Assembly: GCA_003148945.1 (NCBI GenBank)
Contig: QGGY01000019.1
Location: forward strand, 1 to 64,000
Direction of reading: 5' to 3'
Length of the DNA stretch: 64,000 nucleotides
Origin: Murimonas intestini
GTDB lineage: Bacteria > Bacillota > Clostridia > Lachnospirales > Lachnospiraceae
The first letter of the stretch is position 1. Every line of letters starts with the position of its first letter. The notes below the pieces were generated by a model, which was not told the origin of the DNA, did no database searches, and saw nothing but the letters and a program-made list of their open reading frames with translations. Position numbers and translations under genes: made by a program. This document shows, in pieces, positions 35,571 to 44,837 of this stretch.

Positions 35571-36623
35571 TTATCTGTTCTTTTCTCCGCTGTTTTCTCT
35601 GATGTCTGCTAAATATTTATATACCTCTTTCTCAAACTCCTCAACAGACACGGCCCGCGCTGCCAGCCTGTTCCAACGCTTCAGGATCTCATAATCTTCC
35701 TGGTCTCTTATTATATTTTCCAGTTCTTGAGGCACTTCACCATACTCACTCAGCAGTTCCAGTATAATTTCCTGTCTTCCTTCAAGTCTGCCTTCTTCCC
35801 TTGTCTGCCTCATATGTTTCTCTTCATCGTACTCGAAAATACTCACACTCTTCGCCTCCGTTCTGTTATTTCGCAGGAACTCTGCAAGTACATCACTCTC
35901 AATGCACTCTTTAATTGACCTCTCAACAGCTTCTTCAAGGCCCATTACTTTTGCATACCCTCTCACCTTATCCACGTAAATACTATAATCTCTTAATGTT
36001 TTACATTGCTCCATCAATCTTTTATTGTGGCCGGCATTAATATTAAGCATAATCGCCTTCAATTCCAAAAACACTTCTTTATCCTGCATTTCATAGATAT
36101 CTGAGAGCTTTAGAATCTGCCTGTCTGGCTGCTCAGAAAGACCATTATAAAAGATAACAAAACATGGCGTCGGCAGTTTAATTGGCTTACTGCCGTACAA
36201 ATTAAAATCCTTAATCATTTTTGAATATATATTTGAAATATACATCAGATATCTTAGTGGCAGATTAGGATTATACGTGGACTGATGCTCATAAAGAGCC
36301 AGTCTTGAATCAATAAGAAAAGACAGATCATTGCGCATTGACATATAAATAGCATTTTCCAGCGTATTGATAGTCAGTTTCTCAGGATCATCATACCATG
36401 TTCCATTCACTGCATTATACAGTTCTAATAACTCCTTTTTACTGCTGAATATCATCTCAAATAGCCTGGACTTATATGTCCGGTTTAGAGGTAACTCCTT
36501 ATCGCTGTACACCACTCCAGTTGACGTCTCCTCTAAATAAACACATTGTGTTTTATTTTCTGCTGGCCGACATGTATTCGATGCCTCATTATAAGTTACA
36601 CTTTCCTTGCTTTCTTTTTTCAT
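35571..36623 (-). CDS. Rpn-family / PD-(D/E)XK nuclease transposase-like protein
   Basis: The protein is about 350 residues from MKKESKESVTYNEAS with GGAGGCTATAAT before it. The nuclease fold shows FLIDSRLALYEHQSTYNPNLPLRYLMYI, matching the D..xExQ pattern of Rpn recombination-promoting nucleases (PF12784-type 'PD-(D/E)XK transposase'). A C-terminal EGRLEGRQEIILELL coiled segment is typical. Such proteins are abundant and hypervariable in Clostridia. No terminal inverted repeats mark it as a mobile unit. Confidence 0.78.
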   Translation of the reverse strand: MKKESKESVTYNEASNTCRPAENKTQCVYLEETSTGVVYSDKELPLNRTYKSRLFEMIFSSKKELLELYNAVNGTWYDDPEKLTINTLENAIYMSMRNDLSFLIDSRLALYEHQSTYNPNLPLRYLMYISNIYSKMIKDFNLYGSKPIKLPTPCFVIFYNGLSEQPDRQILKLSDIYEMQDKEVFLELKAIMLNINAGHNKRLMEQCKTLRDYSIYVDKVRGYAKVMGLEEAVERSIKECIESDVLAEFLRNNRTEAKSVSIFEYDEEKHMRQTREEGRLEGRQEIILELLSEYGEVPQELENIIRDQEDYEILKRWNRLAARAVSVEEFEKEVYKYLADIRENSGEKNR

Positions 36624-36857
36624 ATTATAGCCTCCTTTTCTCTGACAGGAGGCTGCAAGGCTGAATTTCTGCCCTTTCGTTGTAAAACCTCTCTGCCTAT
36701 TAATATTGGATTTTATAAGCATTGAGATTTCCTTAGATGCCGGTAGGCAGAAATGATATCAGATACGGCACAGCCGCAAGATAGAAATTGGAACAAAATG
36801 CTTTGACTATATTTTACCACAGGAGTATTGTCAGCGCCAGATATATTTATATATTCT

Positions 36858-37024
36858 GAACAGGAACAAGCAGGGTTACTGTTCACTCCGTGACCAGTAA
36901 CACGCTCCGCGATGCACAGAAACGGCAAAAACTGCCGTTTCGCGCTGCAACCCTCGGGATTTTCGTGCAAATACGCACGAAAACACCTCGCGGGATAGTG
37001 ACGTGTGAACAGGAACAAGCAGGG
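36858..37024. repeat. Hairpin-rich element between 18-bp direct repeats
   Basis: GAACAGGAACAAGCAGGG occurs at 36858-36875 and 37007-37024. Between the copies lie GTTACTGTTC..CCAGTAAC (36874-36901, as at 16951), AACGGC-aaaaa-CTGCCGTT and TTCGTGC-aaata-CGCACGAA. The whole 36624-37062 gap has no gene I can support. It looks like a non-coding mobile or REP-like element. Confidence 0.6.
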
Positions 37025-37062
37025 CACCCAAGCGCCCCGCTCATTAGATGTTTTTTTTGTAA

Positions 37063-37779
37063 TTATTCAACAGTGCTGTGAATATTCCCATTACTTTCTG
37101 TTTCATTAGCCGCCGCATGTTCCTTCACTTTGTAGAGGTGATAGTTCATCCTCTCTCTGGCCTTTTCTGTATCGCGTTCCATGATCGCCTCGACGATACG
37201 TCTGTGCTCTTCATTGATTTCTTCTAAACGTTTTTTCTGTCTGCTGGATTTTGTCTTTAATTCATCGATGACATCATAGTACATGTCAATAAAATTGACA
37301 AAGACAATGTTCCTTGACAGCTCTGCCAGGCGGTAATGGAAGTAGTAATCCGGTGAATGCTCACTGCCTCTCTCCACAGGATTCTGCACCAGCTCCATCA
37401 GCTCTTCTATCTCTTCATCGCTGGCCAATGCTATGACCTTTTCAACCACCTTAGCCTCAAAGCTCTCCCTCACCTCAATCAGATCCATTACAGTGGCCTC
37501 TTTTACCGATATTTCCCTGCTCCCGCGGATCACGTCCATCACATCCTGGGCAATAAAAGTACCCTCTTTTGGCTTCCTGTAAATTATCTTGCGGGCCTGC
37601 AGGATGGTAAGCGCCTCTCTTAATATCCCCCGGCTCACTCCCAGGCTGAATGCCAGCTCCGGCTCGCTGGGCAGGCGCGCTCCAGGTTCAAGCTCTCCGC
37701 TCTTTATATTATCCATAATCTGGTTTATAACTTTATCCGACAGCCTTTCATTCGGTATGGATGAGAATTTCATGCTCAT
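37063..37779 (-). CDS. GntR/FadR-family regulator of operon 2
   Basis: The protein has 238 residues. The winged helix (about 10-78) shows LEPGARLPSEPELAFSLGVSRGILREALTILQARKIIYRKPKEGTF and is followed by an all-helical FCD ligand domain. FCD proteins usually repress acid- or sugar-acid-use operons. It is the last gene of operon 2 (12 bp after the esterase), so it is probably autoregulated through the operon promoter. The palindrome TTGTTTAACAA at 47567-47577 is a candidate site. Confidence 0.9.
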   Translation of the reverse strand: MSMKFSSIPNERLSDKVINQIMDNIKSGELEPGARLPSEPELAFSLGVSRGILREALTILQARKIIYRKPKEGTFIAQDVMDVIRGSREISVKEATVMDLIEVRESFEAKVVEKVIALASDEEIEELMELVQNPVERGSEHSPDYYFHYRLAELSRNIVFVNFIDMYYDVIDELKTKSSRQKKRLEEINEEHRRIVEAIMERDTEKARERMNYHLYKVKEHAAANETESNGNIHSTVE

Positions 37780-37790
37780 CTCTCCCTCCT

Positions 37791-38912
37791 TTATTTCAAT
37801 CTTCTTTCCTGAAATACCATCTGCAAAAAATCAAAAGCACAATTTCTCCAGACGTTCCAGTCATGGCCGCCCTCATACATTTTCCTGTAGTTTTTTATCC
37901 CGTTCTCCTCACAGAAGCGGTCATTTTCCAAAAAATAACAAAGGCCCTCATCTTCTGTCCCGATAGCTCTGAAAAATAACCTCATATCTCTGTTAAAATC
38001 ATCTTTTTCCCGCAGCAGCTGTTCCAGATGAAGATTATAGTAATCGTCCAGGAAATCATCCATAAAGCCGCTGAACAGGCCTGCCCATGCAAAGCTCTCC
38101 AGATGGGTCATCACTGTAATGCTGGTCTGCTTTGATCCCATGGAGAGTCCTGCCATGGCCCGGAATTCCCGGTCCTGCTTTACACGGTATTTCTTTTCAA
38201 TAAATGGGATAATATCCTCCATCAGCTGCCTGGTAAACATGGCCTTACAAAGCTCGTACTGTCCCGGCTTTCTTTCCAACACTGTCATGCCGTTTGCCAT
38301 CACTATGATCATGGGCACTGCTTTTTGCTGAGCCAGAAGATTATCCATGAGAAAATTAATCTTTCCATTCCATAACCAGCTCAGTTCATTTTCACCGTTC
38401 CCATGCTGCAGGTACAGAACCGGATAGCTTTTGCCTGTCTGGCTGTATCCTGGCGGTGTATAGACAGTACATGGCTCCATCCGTCCCGAAACTCCTGAGT
38501 AAAAGATCTCATGACTTACATCTCCGTGCAAAACCTCCTTACAGCCAAGCCATTCGGGGAGCGGTCCGATATCAAGACAGTTGACCGGCCTGTTATCCTC
38601 CACTGTAATGCCCAGATACGGACTTAATATCTCCACTCCGTCTCTGCAGACCACAGCCCTGTAATAACCGGGTCTGAGCGGGATATCAGCCTCATACCAG
38701 CCCTGGTCTTTTTCTGTAAGATTTACAAGCTTGCCTCCTGCCGCCAGCCTTATGCTTCCTGCATCCTGCATATGAAGCTTTATATACGGCTTCCCGTCCG
38801 GCCTGTAGCACAATCCCTGGATCAGAGCTTCCTCATGCGGCTGTATTTCCATCACTCTTCTGAAAGAGCAGGCCTGTCCATACAGAGCCATATCATTTTC
38901 CCATGGCTGCAT
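37791..38912 (-). CDS. CE1-like esterase (enterochelin/feruloyl esterase type)
   Basis: The protein has 373 residues with an N-terminal beta-sandwich (about 15-105, RPDGKPYIKLHMQDAGSIRL) and an alpha/beta hydrolase domain. GLSMGSKQT holds the nucleophile serine, and GGHDWNVWR the histidine, both as in the esterase D/CE1 family. It has no signal peptide, so the substrate must be cytoplasmic. Start set by AAGGAGGAGACGG; it overlaps the end of the ARH gene by 20 bp. Confidence 0.82.
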   Translation of the reverse strand: MQPWENDMALYGQACSFRRVMEIQPHEEALIQGLCYRPDGKPYIKLHMQDAGSIRLAAGGKLVNLTEKDQGWYEADIPLRPGYYRAVVCRDGVEILSPYLGITVEDNRPVNCLDIGPLPEWLGCKEVLHGDVSHEIFYSGVSGRMEPCTVYTPPGYSQTGKSYPVLYLQHGNGENELSWLWNGKINFLMDNLLAQQKAVPMIIVMANGMTVLERKPGQYELCKAMFTRQLMEDIIPFIEKKYRVKQDREFRAMAGLSMGSKQTSITVMTHLESFAWAGLFSGFMDDFLDDYYNLHLEQLLREKDDFNRDMRLFFRAIGTEDEGLCYFLENDRFCEENGIKNYRKMYEGGHDWNVWRNCAFDFLQMVFQERRLK

Positions 38913-41064
38913 CCGTCTCCTCCTTCAACATATCCTGCGGTTCTTTCTTATTTTTGCTGTCCCATGTCTCCACAGAAAAGTCTCCGAATAATGTCCTGCC
39001 CATAGTCAAAGAACCGCATCCATACATGCCATATGCATAGCTGTCGTCCCGGACCTTCAGCGCCTCGGTTCCATCAATCAGCAATCTGATCTGTCCGCCC
39101 TCCGCTTCCGCCTGGAGCTCATAAGTGTGTCCAAACTCCCACTGGAAATCTGTCTCTGCAAGCCGGACAAATCCAAAATCATTTTTGTAAACTGCAGCTT
39201 TGCCTTCTTCAGAAAATCCCGCCGCGTATCCTCTCATAGCTCCCTGGGCTCGTATCAGTATCAGATGGCTGCTGCCGCATACAGGTGTAACCTCTGTCCT
39301 TACCCGGCAGTCCTTCGCATAATAATTCCCGGCGTAAGCAAATGCCTCACCGCACCTCATAAGAGATAATCTGCCCTCATCTGTCTCCCATGCCCCGTGG
39401 TCCACTGAAAACGGTGTAACTGTACCAAATTCTTTTCTCTGCTTTCCCATAGAGATCGTATAACAGCTGTCTCCCCCAACAGAGAATTCATCCAGATATA
39501 TTGCCCCCAGTGTCTTTGACTTGGATGGGGAATATCCTTCAATGACTACACCCACTTCATCGATCAGGTCCCCCTCTGTATCAGGTATGATAAATGACAC
39601 CTCTGTCCAGCCGCCGTCCTTCAGCTGGATGTACCCCTGGAGATGTTCCTTCTTATCACTCATGGTGCGTATATACGGCGCCACCCCGGGACGCTCCCAG
39701 CCATTCCACTGCTCCAGGTAAATCTGCATACTTACCCTCTGTCCTGAGTACACTGTAGGTGAAAATACAGGACTGTAGCGCTCATCTGAAAATTCATCCC
39801 TTCGGTAAAAGGGCTTATAATACAGCTTGCACTGGTCACCCCTGGACATGCGGTCCACAACGACTTTTAGAGAACCTGTGCCTTTATATGCCCGTTCTCT
39901 GGAGTGAAATGCCCTGCAGTAAAAGGGATCAGACAAACGCATATTGTGTGTGGAGCCTGGCAGTTCAAAATCAAAGCGGAGCTCCCCGTCACAGATACTC
40001 TGCTTCAGTTCTTCCGGCGGCGTTTCACGGTTTACCTGGTATCCTAAAAGAGCCACCTCTTTTGCAAAGCTTGGTATATCCAGAATATTCAGATACCCTG
40101 AAATTCCGGATAATACAAGCCCATCATTAACAGGTTCCCTATAGTGTGCCGGAAGGCCGTCAGTTCCGCACATCACGCCTAATACAGTACCCACGTTTCC
40201 AGCATTACAGTCCGTATCCCATCCGCACATAGCGGCAATCTCCACCGTCCTGGCAAAGCTGCCCCTTCCATACATCATAGCCAATATACACACGCCTGCA
40301 TTCGGGATAATGTGGCACACGCCCTTGTATTTATCGTATCCCCAGTCACGCATGAGCATCTCATGGCACGCCCGGAAATCATCGGGATGCCTCTTATAGA
40401 ATTGTATGACCGCACGGGCAACTGACGCATATGTGCTGTCCGCGGGAATCTGTCCCAGCCCTGTCTCAATAATATGCTCAATATCCCTGGAAACAAAAGC
40501 CTCAGCTATGCAGGCGCAGAAAAATCTGGCGCCGTTAAGCCCTTCCCCGTCGTGGGACACACTGGCGGCAATACTTCCATATTCAGCTGCCTTCCCGGGA
40601 TTTCCCGGCCAGCACAGCCCCCAGGTATCTATAAAGATCTGACCTCCGATCTGCTCCGCCAGCACAGAACCATTCTGCAGGGCAGATCCCGACCTGGGAG
40701 CAGGGATCCCGTTTTTCAGATTCAGATATGCCGTATGCTCCGTGCTTACGCCATAACCGCCCCACCAGAACATACCCACACCTTCTCTGGCATAATTCAG
40801 CCAGGCATTCGCCACATCCTGAGGCACCAGCTCTCTGTCTCTGGCATCATCACGGAGGGCCCTCAGAAAATAGACAGGCCCATTTGCATCGTCATCTGCT
40901 GCAAAATTCTTATATTCTTTTACATAATCTGTTATATCACCATACGTATCCCTGATCCTCTCATATGTCCAGATAGTGGGTTCTACCGGAGCTCCCAGAC
41001 GGATACCTATATTCATACCTGTTATACCAGAATATACCTTTTCCAAATAACTTTCAAGTATCAT
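38893..41064 (-). CDS. ARH-family protein with C-terminal beta domains
   Basis: The protein has 723 residues. An ADP-ribosylglycohydrolase-like all-helical domain (about 1-350) has F-A-A-D57-D58-D59 and GWD283-T-D285-C286, the two acidic sites that bind paired magnesium ions in DraG/ARH enzymes, though the usual final D-T/N becomes D-C. Two beta-rich regions follow (about 370-530 and 560-710), like carbohydrate-binding or LamG-type modules (TYELQAEAEGGQIRLLIDGTEALKV). It has no signal peptide. Together with operon 2's sugar importer this suggests hydrolysis of an N- or O-glycosyl bond in an imported compound rather than reversal of protein ADP-ribosylation. Confidence 0.8.
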   Translation of the reverse strand: MILESYLEKVYSGITGMNIGIRLGAPVEPTIWTYERIRDTYGDITDYVKEYKNFAADDDANGPVYFLRALRDDARDRELVPQDVANAWLNYAREGVGMFWWGGYGVSTEHTAYLNLKNGIPAPRSGSALQNGSVLAEQIGGQIFIDTWGLCWPGNPGKAAEYGSIAASVSHDGEGLNGARFFCACIAEAFVSRDIEHIIETGLGQIPADSTYASVARAVIQFYKRHPDDFRACHEMLMRDWGYDKYKGVCHIIPNAGVCILAMMYGRGSFARTVEIAAMCGWDTDCNAGNVGTVLGVMCGTDGLPAHYREPVNDGLVLSGISGYLNILDIPSFAKEVALLGYQVNRETPPEELKQSICDGELRFDFELPGSTHNMRLSDPFYCRAFHSRERAYKGTGSLKVVVDRMSRGDQCKLYYKPFYRRDEFSDERYSPVFSPTVYSGQRVSMQIYLEQWNGWERPGVAPYIRTMSDKKEHLQGYIQLKDGGWTEVSFIIPDTEGDLIDEVGVVIEGYSPSKSKTLGAIYLDEFSVGGDSCYTISMGKQRKEFGTVTPFSVDHGAWETDEGRLSLMRCGEAFAYAGNYYAKDCRVRTEVTPVCGSSHLILIRAQGAMRGYAAGFSEEGKAAVYKNDFGFVRLAETDFQWEFGHTYELQAEAEGGQIRLLIDGTEALKVRDDSYAYGMYGCGSLTMGRTLFGDFSVETWDSKNKKEPQDMLKEETDAAMGK

Positions 41065-41065
41065 A

Positions 41066-42055
41066 TCAGCACCTCATCAATTCTGCGATCCGCTGTGCAT
41101 ACTGGAATATGTCTATCCCCTTTGTAAATTTCAGGCATGTTCCTGAAGGATATCTTGTTTTTTCCAGCCATCGCTCCGGTATGCTCTTTGCCCCGTATCT
41201 GGCCCCCAGGACCGCACCTGCCACCGCGCCGATCGTATCAGCATCCCTTCCAAAATTCGCCGCCAGAAGAAGGCCCGATTTAAATGAAGAGCTTTCCAGG
41301 CGCAGGCATCCAAATACTTCAGGAAGAGCCTCCGCCACTGTAGAACGGTGTGTGGAAAATAATTCATTGTGAAGCGGCATCCAGGCATCTGCGATGCTGC
41401 CTTTTGCCTCTTTTATGATCCTGTCCGCCCGCAGAAGCGCTTCCCTGAACCATGAACCTTCCGGGGCTGTCTTTAAAACGGCATCCCAGATCTCATCCGT
41501 GGAAGCGTCCACCATGGCCAGGGATACTGCCGCAGCCACTGCCTGCGCTCCCCAGATACCGTCATTATAATGGCTGACAGATGCATCTGTCTCGGCCAAA
41601 TGTGCTGCCTTTTCAGGATCGCCGGCACAGTAGATGCCGATTGGCCCGCTTCTCATAGCTGCCCCGTCGCTCTGATGATAAGGATTGAATTTCCCTGATA
41701 ACGGAGGACGCAGCCCTCTTCTCAGATTATTGCAGGCCTCCACCTCACTGACTCCGCCTCTCTTCAGCTCATCTTCTGTGGCCACGTGCTTAAGCCACAT
41801 CTCAACTACATCCTCAGAAGTAAAATCTCCGCCTCTTGAGATGATCGTTTCCGCCACCAGCAGGGCAAATTCTGTGTCATCCGTACTCCAGGAGGCGCCT
41901 TTATTAAAATCTGTAGTAAAACCATAGTCCCTCTGGTTCTCCGGCATCCTGGCCGCATCGCCAAAGGAATCCCCTATAGCAAGCCCGCAGAGTGCACCTG
42001 TGGCTTTGTCTGTTAATAATTCTCTGTCTGCTAATAACTGCTGCCTTGTAATCAT
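41066..42055 (-). CDS. ADP-ribosylglycohydrolase family protein, canonical metal sites
   Basis: This 329-residue single-domain protein has S57-T-D59-D60-T61 and GRD271-A-D273-T274IGAVAGAVLGA, the classical dimetal motifs of DraG/ARH1/ARH3. Length is normal. It ends one base before the second ARH gene, so the two are translated together and probably act on successive or related bonds. Known members remove ADP-ribose from proteins or cleave O-acetyl-ADP-ribose; here the sugar-import context suggests a catabolic role. Confidence 0.88.
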   Translation of the reverse strand: MITRQQLLADRELLTDKATGALCGLAIGDSFGDAARMPENQRDYGFTTDFNKGASWSTDDTEFALLVAETIISRGGDFTSEDVVEMWLKHVATEDELKRGGVSEVEACNNLRRGLRPPLSGKFNPYHQSDGAAMRSGPIGIYCAGDPEKAAHLAETDASVSHYNDGIWGAQAVAAAVSLAMVDASTDEIWDAVLKTAPEGSWFREALLRADRIIKEAKGSIADAWMPLHNELFSTHRSTVAEALPEVFGCLRLESSSFKSGLLLAANFGRDADTIGAVAGAVLGARYGAKSIPERWLEKTRYPSGTCLKFTKGIDIFQYAQRIAELMRC

Positions 42056-42108
42056 GTGCTTCTCCTCATTTTGGTCAGAGGCCGCTGCAAAATGCAGCAG
42101 CCCCTGTT

Positions 42109-42169
42109 GACCCTGGAATTATTTTCTTATGATCTGTGCATTTACTGCACAGACCTGCCAAATAGTTAC
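42109..42169. repeat. 60-bp hairpin repeat, copy 3
   Basis: ATTTTCTTATGATCTGTGCA, TTTACTG and CACAGACCTGCC match the copies near 16.8 and 17.2 kb. The dyad TCTGTGC/GCACAGA is intact. It lies between the binding-protein stop and the ARH gene of operon 2, where it could protect or end the upstream mRNA. A second small hairpin GCTGC-aaaat-GCAGC is at about 42083-42098. Confidence 0.8.
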
Positions 42170-42172
42170 CTT

Positions 42173-43609
42173 TTAATTAAGAACCGTATTGGCATATTCT
42201 GTAACTGCTGCCCCGCCTACACTGTTCCACTCTTCTACAAAAGCGTCCCAGTCAGCCTCTGTCTTGTTGCCGATAACAAAATCTGCCATAAATTCTGCCG
42301 CCTTTGTCTCTGCCGCATCCCAATTTACAATATGCTCTTCAGGGATTACAAAAGCATTATCCATAGAAGAATATTTTGCTGTCAGTTCTGCTGAAGAAAG
42401 GGCTGCGTCAGACCAGTATGGTGTCTCAGGATCCATAGCCGCCAGATCAAAATTCTGGAATGTTTCAAAGAAGTTGGCATACCAGTTGTCGTGGGCCGGA
42501 AGCAGTGTATACTTTCCGTCTGCTTCAGTATAATCAGCGTCCTTTGTTCCCAACAGGTCTAATACACGGCCAGGTCCTGATACTGCAAAGTCCAGCACCT
42601 CAAATGCCAGGTCTTTGTTTTCAGAAACTGCACTGATCGCGAAACCTCTTGACTCTTTACTTACATCCAGAGGAAGATATCCCTGAGCTTCACCCTTTGC
42701 CGGAGGCAGTACTGTCAGCGCTGCGCCATCGCCGTTTGCCGCCTTCTGGTTGCTGTTGTAAAGGTCAATTACAGCTCCCTGGTTTCCGCTGATGATAGCT
42801 GTGTTGTTGCCGTAGAAATCATTTTCTTTTACTTCCCAGTTGGCATTCAAGTAATCCTGGTCAATAATTCCTTTTTTGTATAATTCAGCATAATATTTCA
42901 GCTGCTCCAAAGATTTATCGCTGACTCTGCCGTACACATACTGTCCTGAATCATCTTTTATCCAGGTAGTTGTCAGGCCGAAAGCCTGGTCAAACATAGC
43001 ATTGATCCCTTTTAAAGAACCGTCCAGGCCCCATACTGCTTCATGGTCTGTCTTCAGCTCTTCAAAAAGTTTTGTATAATTGTCGATCGTCGGGTCTGCC
43101 AGAACCGCTTCTGCCGTCTCACACCCTTCCAGAATGTCTGTCCTGATAACAGGCACCGGTGTCAATGCAGGAGTTACAAACAGCAGGTACGGATAATTCG
43201 CAAGCCTTTCCTTTTGGAAATCCTCCAGAGCGTCTTTTACATATTTTGAATTTTCAATATAGGGCGTCAGATCCTCCAGCACACCCTGGCTTGCAAACAC
43301 CTGATCACCGCCCTGGAAATAAATGAGGTCCGGGATATCCCCGCCGCTCAGCATTAATGCCAGATTATCAGAATAAGTACCGCTCTGCATCTCCACTACT
43401 TCCAACTTCGCCGGAATGCCTGCTTCTGCCAGAGCCTTGTTATATTCGTCAAACCAGACACGCTGCCTCTCATCCTCCATTGAGATGCCTTTTAAAACAA
43501 CGCGTAAAGTAGTTACATCTTCTGCCGCTTCCGCTTTTGCCCCTGCTGCTGTAAATACACTTGCTGCCATTGATAATGATAGTAAAGCCGCCATCCATTT
43601 CTTTTTCAT
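42173..43609 (-). CDS. Sugar-binding protein of operon 2
   Basis: The protein has 478 residues and a Sec signal peptide (MKKKWMAALLSLSMAASVFT ... AEA), again without a lipobox cysteine. GDIPDLIYFQGGDQVFASQGVLEDLTPYI and WDAFVEEWNSVGG mark a CUT1 extracellular solute-binding protein. It serves the two permeases upstream. Its ATG overlaps the stop of the small frameshifted gene (ATGA). Confidence 0.9.
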   Translation of the reverse strand: MKKKWMAALLSLSMAASVFTAAGAKAEAAEDVTTLRVVLKGISMEDERQRVWFDEYNKALAEAGIPAKLEVVEMQSGTYSDNLALMLSGGDIPDLIYFQGGDQVFASQGVLEDLTPYIENSKYVKDALEDFQKERLANYPYLLFVTPALTPVPVIRTDILEGCETAEAVLADPTIDNYTKLFEELKTDHEAVWGLDGSLKGINAMFDQAFGLTTTWIKDDSGQYVYGRVSDKSLEQLKYYAELYKKGIIDQDYLNANWEVKENDFYGNNTAIISGNQGAVIDLYNSNQKAANGDGAALTVLPPAKGEAQGYLPLDVSKESRGFAISAVSENKDLAFEVLDFAVSGPGRVLDLLGTKDADYTEADGKYTLLPAHDNWYANFFETFQNFDLAAMDPETPYWSDAALSSAELTAKYSSMDNAFVIPEEHIVNWDAAETKAAEFMADFVIGNKTEADWDAFVEEWNSVGGAAVTEYANTVLN

Positions 43610-43958
43610 CCTTTTTTCCTCCTTGTGATTTTTAATATGTATATCTTCTCCGGTTCCAAAATCCCGGAAATGATCTCATTTTCCCGTACAAAACTCTCAT
43701 CCTTCTCCCAGAGCTCCTCCAGGTGCAGTTCCCAGTTTTCATCCTGGTATCTCTCTATACAGAACAGAGGCCCTGTGACCGTTTCCCGGGATGCATTATA
43801 TACGGAATAGATCTCTGAAAGTCCATTATCATTGTAAAAAACATTGACATAGACCTCCTCCTGTAACACCGGATACAGCCCCCTTCCATGATCCTGTGCA
43901 TGACCCTGTAAATATAATCAGCCTCCGGTACCCGGACCTGACCGTCCATGCCTGTCAC
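43606..43958 (-). pseudogene. Small soluble protein gene with probable frameshift
   Basis: A GTG at 43958, with GGGAGG 9 bases upstream, opens MDGQVRVPEADYIYRVMHRIMEGG. At the G5 run (about 43888) the frame becomes implausible, while another frame continues LYPVLQEEVYVNVFYNDNGLSE ... ILKITRRKKG to 43606. One missing G would restore a single protein of about 117 residues. The second half alone has no good start. It is in operon 2 and overlaps the binding-protein start. The family is not recognised. A sequencing error, phase variation or recent mutation could explain it. Confidence 0.55.
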
Positions 43959-44824
43959 TCTTTCACACCTCCCGCCATCACTCCGCCTGTATAGTACTTC
44001 AGGATAAGAGGGTACATTGCCAGTATAGGGACCATAACGATCACTATGGTGGCTGCCTTCAGGGAACTGATGTTGAGCGAGGTGAGGTCCACATTTGCAT
44101 ATGAAGCGATAGCTGTGGAATCCCCATTGACAACAAACTGTTTTAAAAATACCTGCAGCACAGTGGTGTCCCTCGTCTGAAGGAAAACGCTGCTCTTGAA
44201 ATATTCATTCCAGCGGACTACAGCATAGAACATTCCCACAGTCATAAATACAATCTTATTCAGCGGAAGGAAAACCTTAAAAAATACAGTCAGCTCTCCC
44301 GCCCCGTCTATCTTGGCTGCCTCAATCAGCGCTATGGGTGTTTCTTCAAAAAACCGCATCATAAGGATCAGGTAATATACATTTACTGAATTGTAGATAA
44401 CCATGACCCAGATATTGTTCAGCAGATGCAGATTCTTAACCACAAAATACTCCTGGATAATGCTCGGCTCAAAAATCATCATGACGATAAAGAATACCAT
44501 CAGAGGCTTTTTGAAAGGAAGCCCCGGCCTGGTCAGAGCATAAGCTGCACTCCCGGTGATCAGGAGGCTTAAGAATGTTCCTGCAAGTGTAATGAACAAG
44601 CTGTTCAAAAATGAGCGTATAACAAGCGAATTCGAAAATATCAGCTTATAATTGATCAAATCTACTCCGCTCGGCCAGAACTGCCAGCCCGTCATGTGGG
44701 GTACCTGCCTGGGATCAGAAACAGACTTTGCCAGGATATTCAGTATCGGTATCAGAATAACCAGCACCATAATCAGCAGACAAACGCGGATCACCACCGG
44801 CCCTGCCTTTAATCTTCTTTTCAT
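43955..44824 (-). CDS. Sugar ABC transporter permease (LplC-type), operon 2
   Basis: The protein has 289 residues and six hydrophobic segments. The EAA loop is IALIEAAKIDGAGELTVFFKVFLPLNKIV and the C-terminus ends TGGVMAGGVKE, as in LplC/YtcP proteins. Start set by AAGGAGGCAAAAGGC. It pairs with the next permease; the ATPase is not in the window. Confidence 0.93.
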   Translation of the reverse strand: MKRRLKAGPVVIRVCLLIMVLVILIPILNILAKSVSDPRQVPHMTGWQFWPSGVDLINYKLIFSNSLVIRSFLNSLFITLAGTFLSLLITGSAAYALTRPGLPFKKPLMVFFIVMMIFEPSIIQEYFVVKNLHLLNNIWVMVIYNSVNVYYLILMMRFFEETPIALIEAAKIDGAGELTVFFKVFLPLNKIVFMTVGMFYAVVRWNEYFKSSVFLQTRDTTVLQVFLKQFVVNGDSTAIASYANVDLTSLNISSLKAATIVIVMVPILAMYPLILKYYTGGVMAGGVKE

Positions 44825-44837
44825 GCCTTTTGCCTCC

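Noticed and set aside
35571-36623. Insertion sequence around the Rpn/PD-(D/E)XK gene
   Set aside because: No terminal inverted repeats or target duplications flank it, so it is annotated as a gene only.
36713-37027. 104-residue minus-strand frame in the 36.7-37.0 kb gap
   Set aside because: It runs through hairpins and direct repeats, has odd composition and no ribosome binding site.
43755-43958. 67-residue frame as a complete separate gene
   Set aside because: Only its first 25 or so residues look protein-like; after the G5 run it becomes rich in R, M and C while the other frame takes over.
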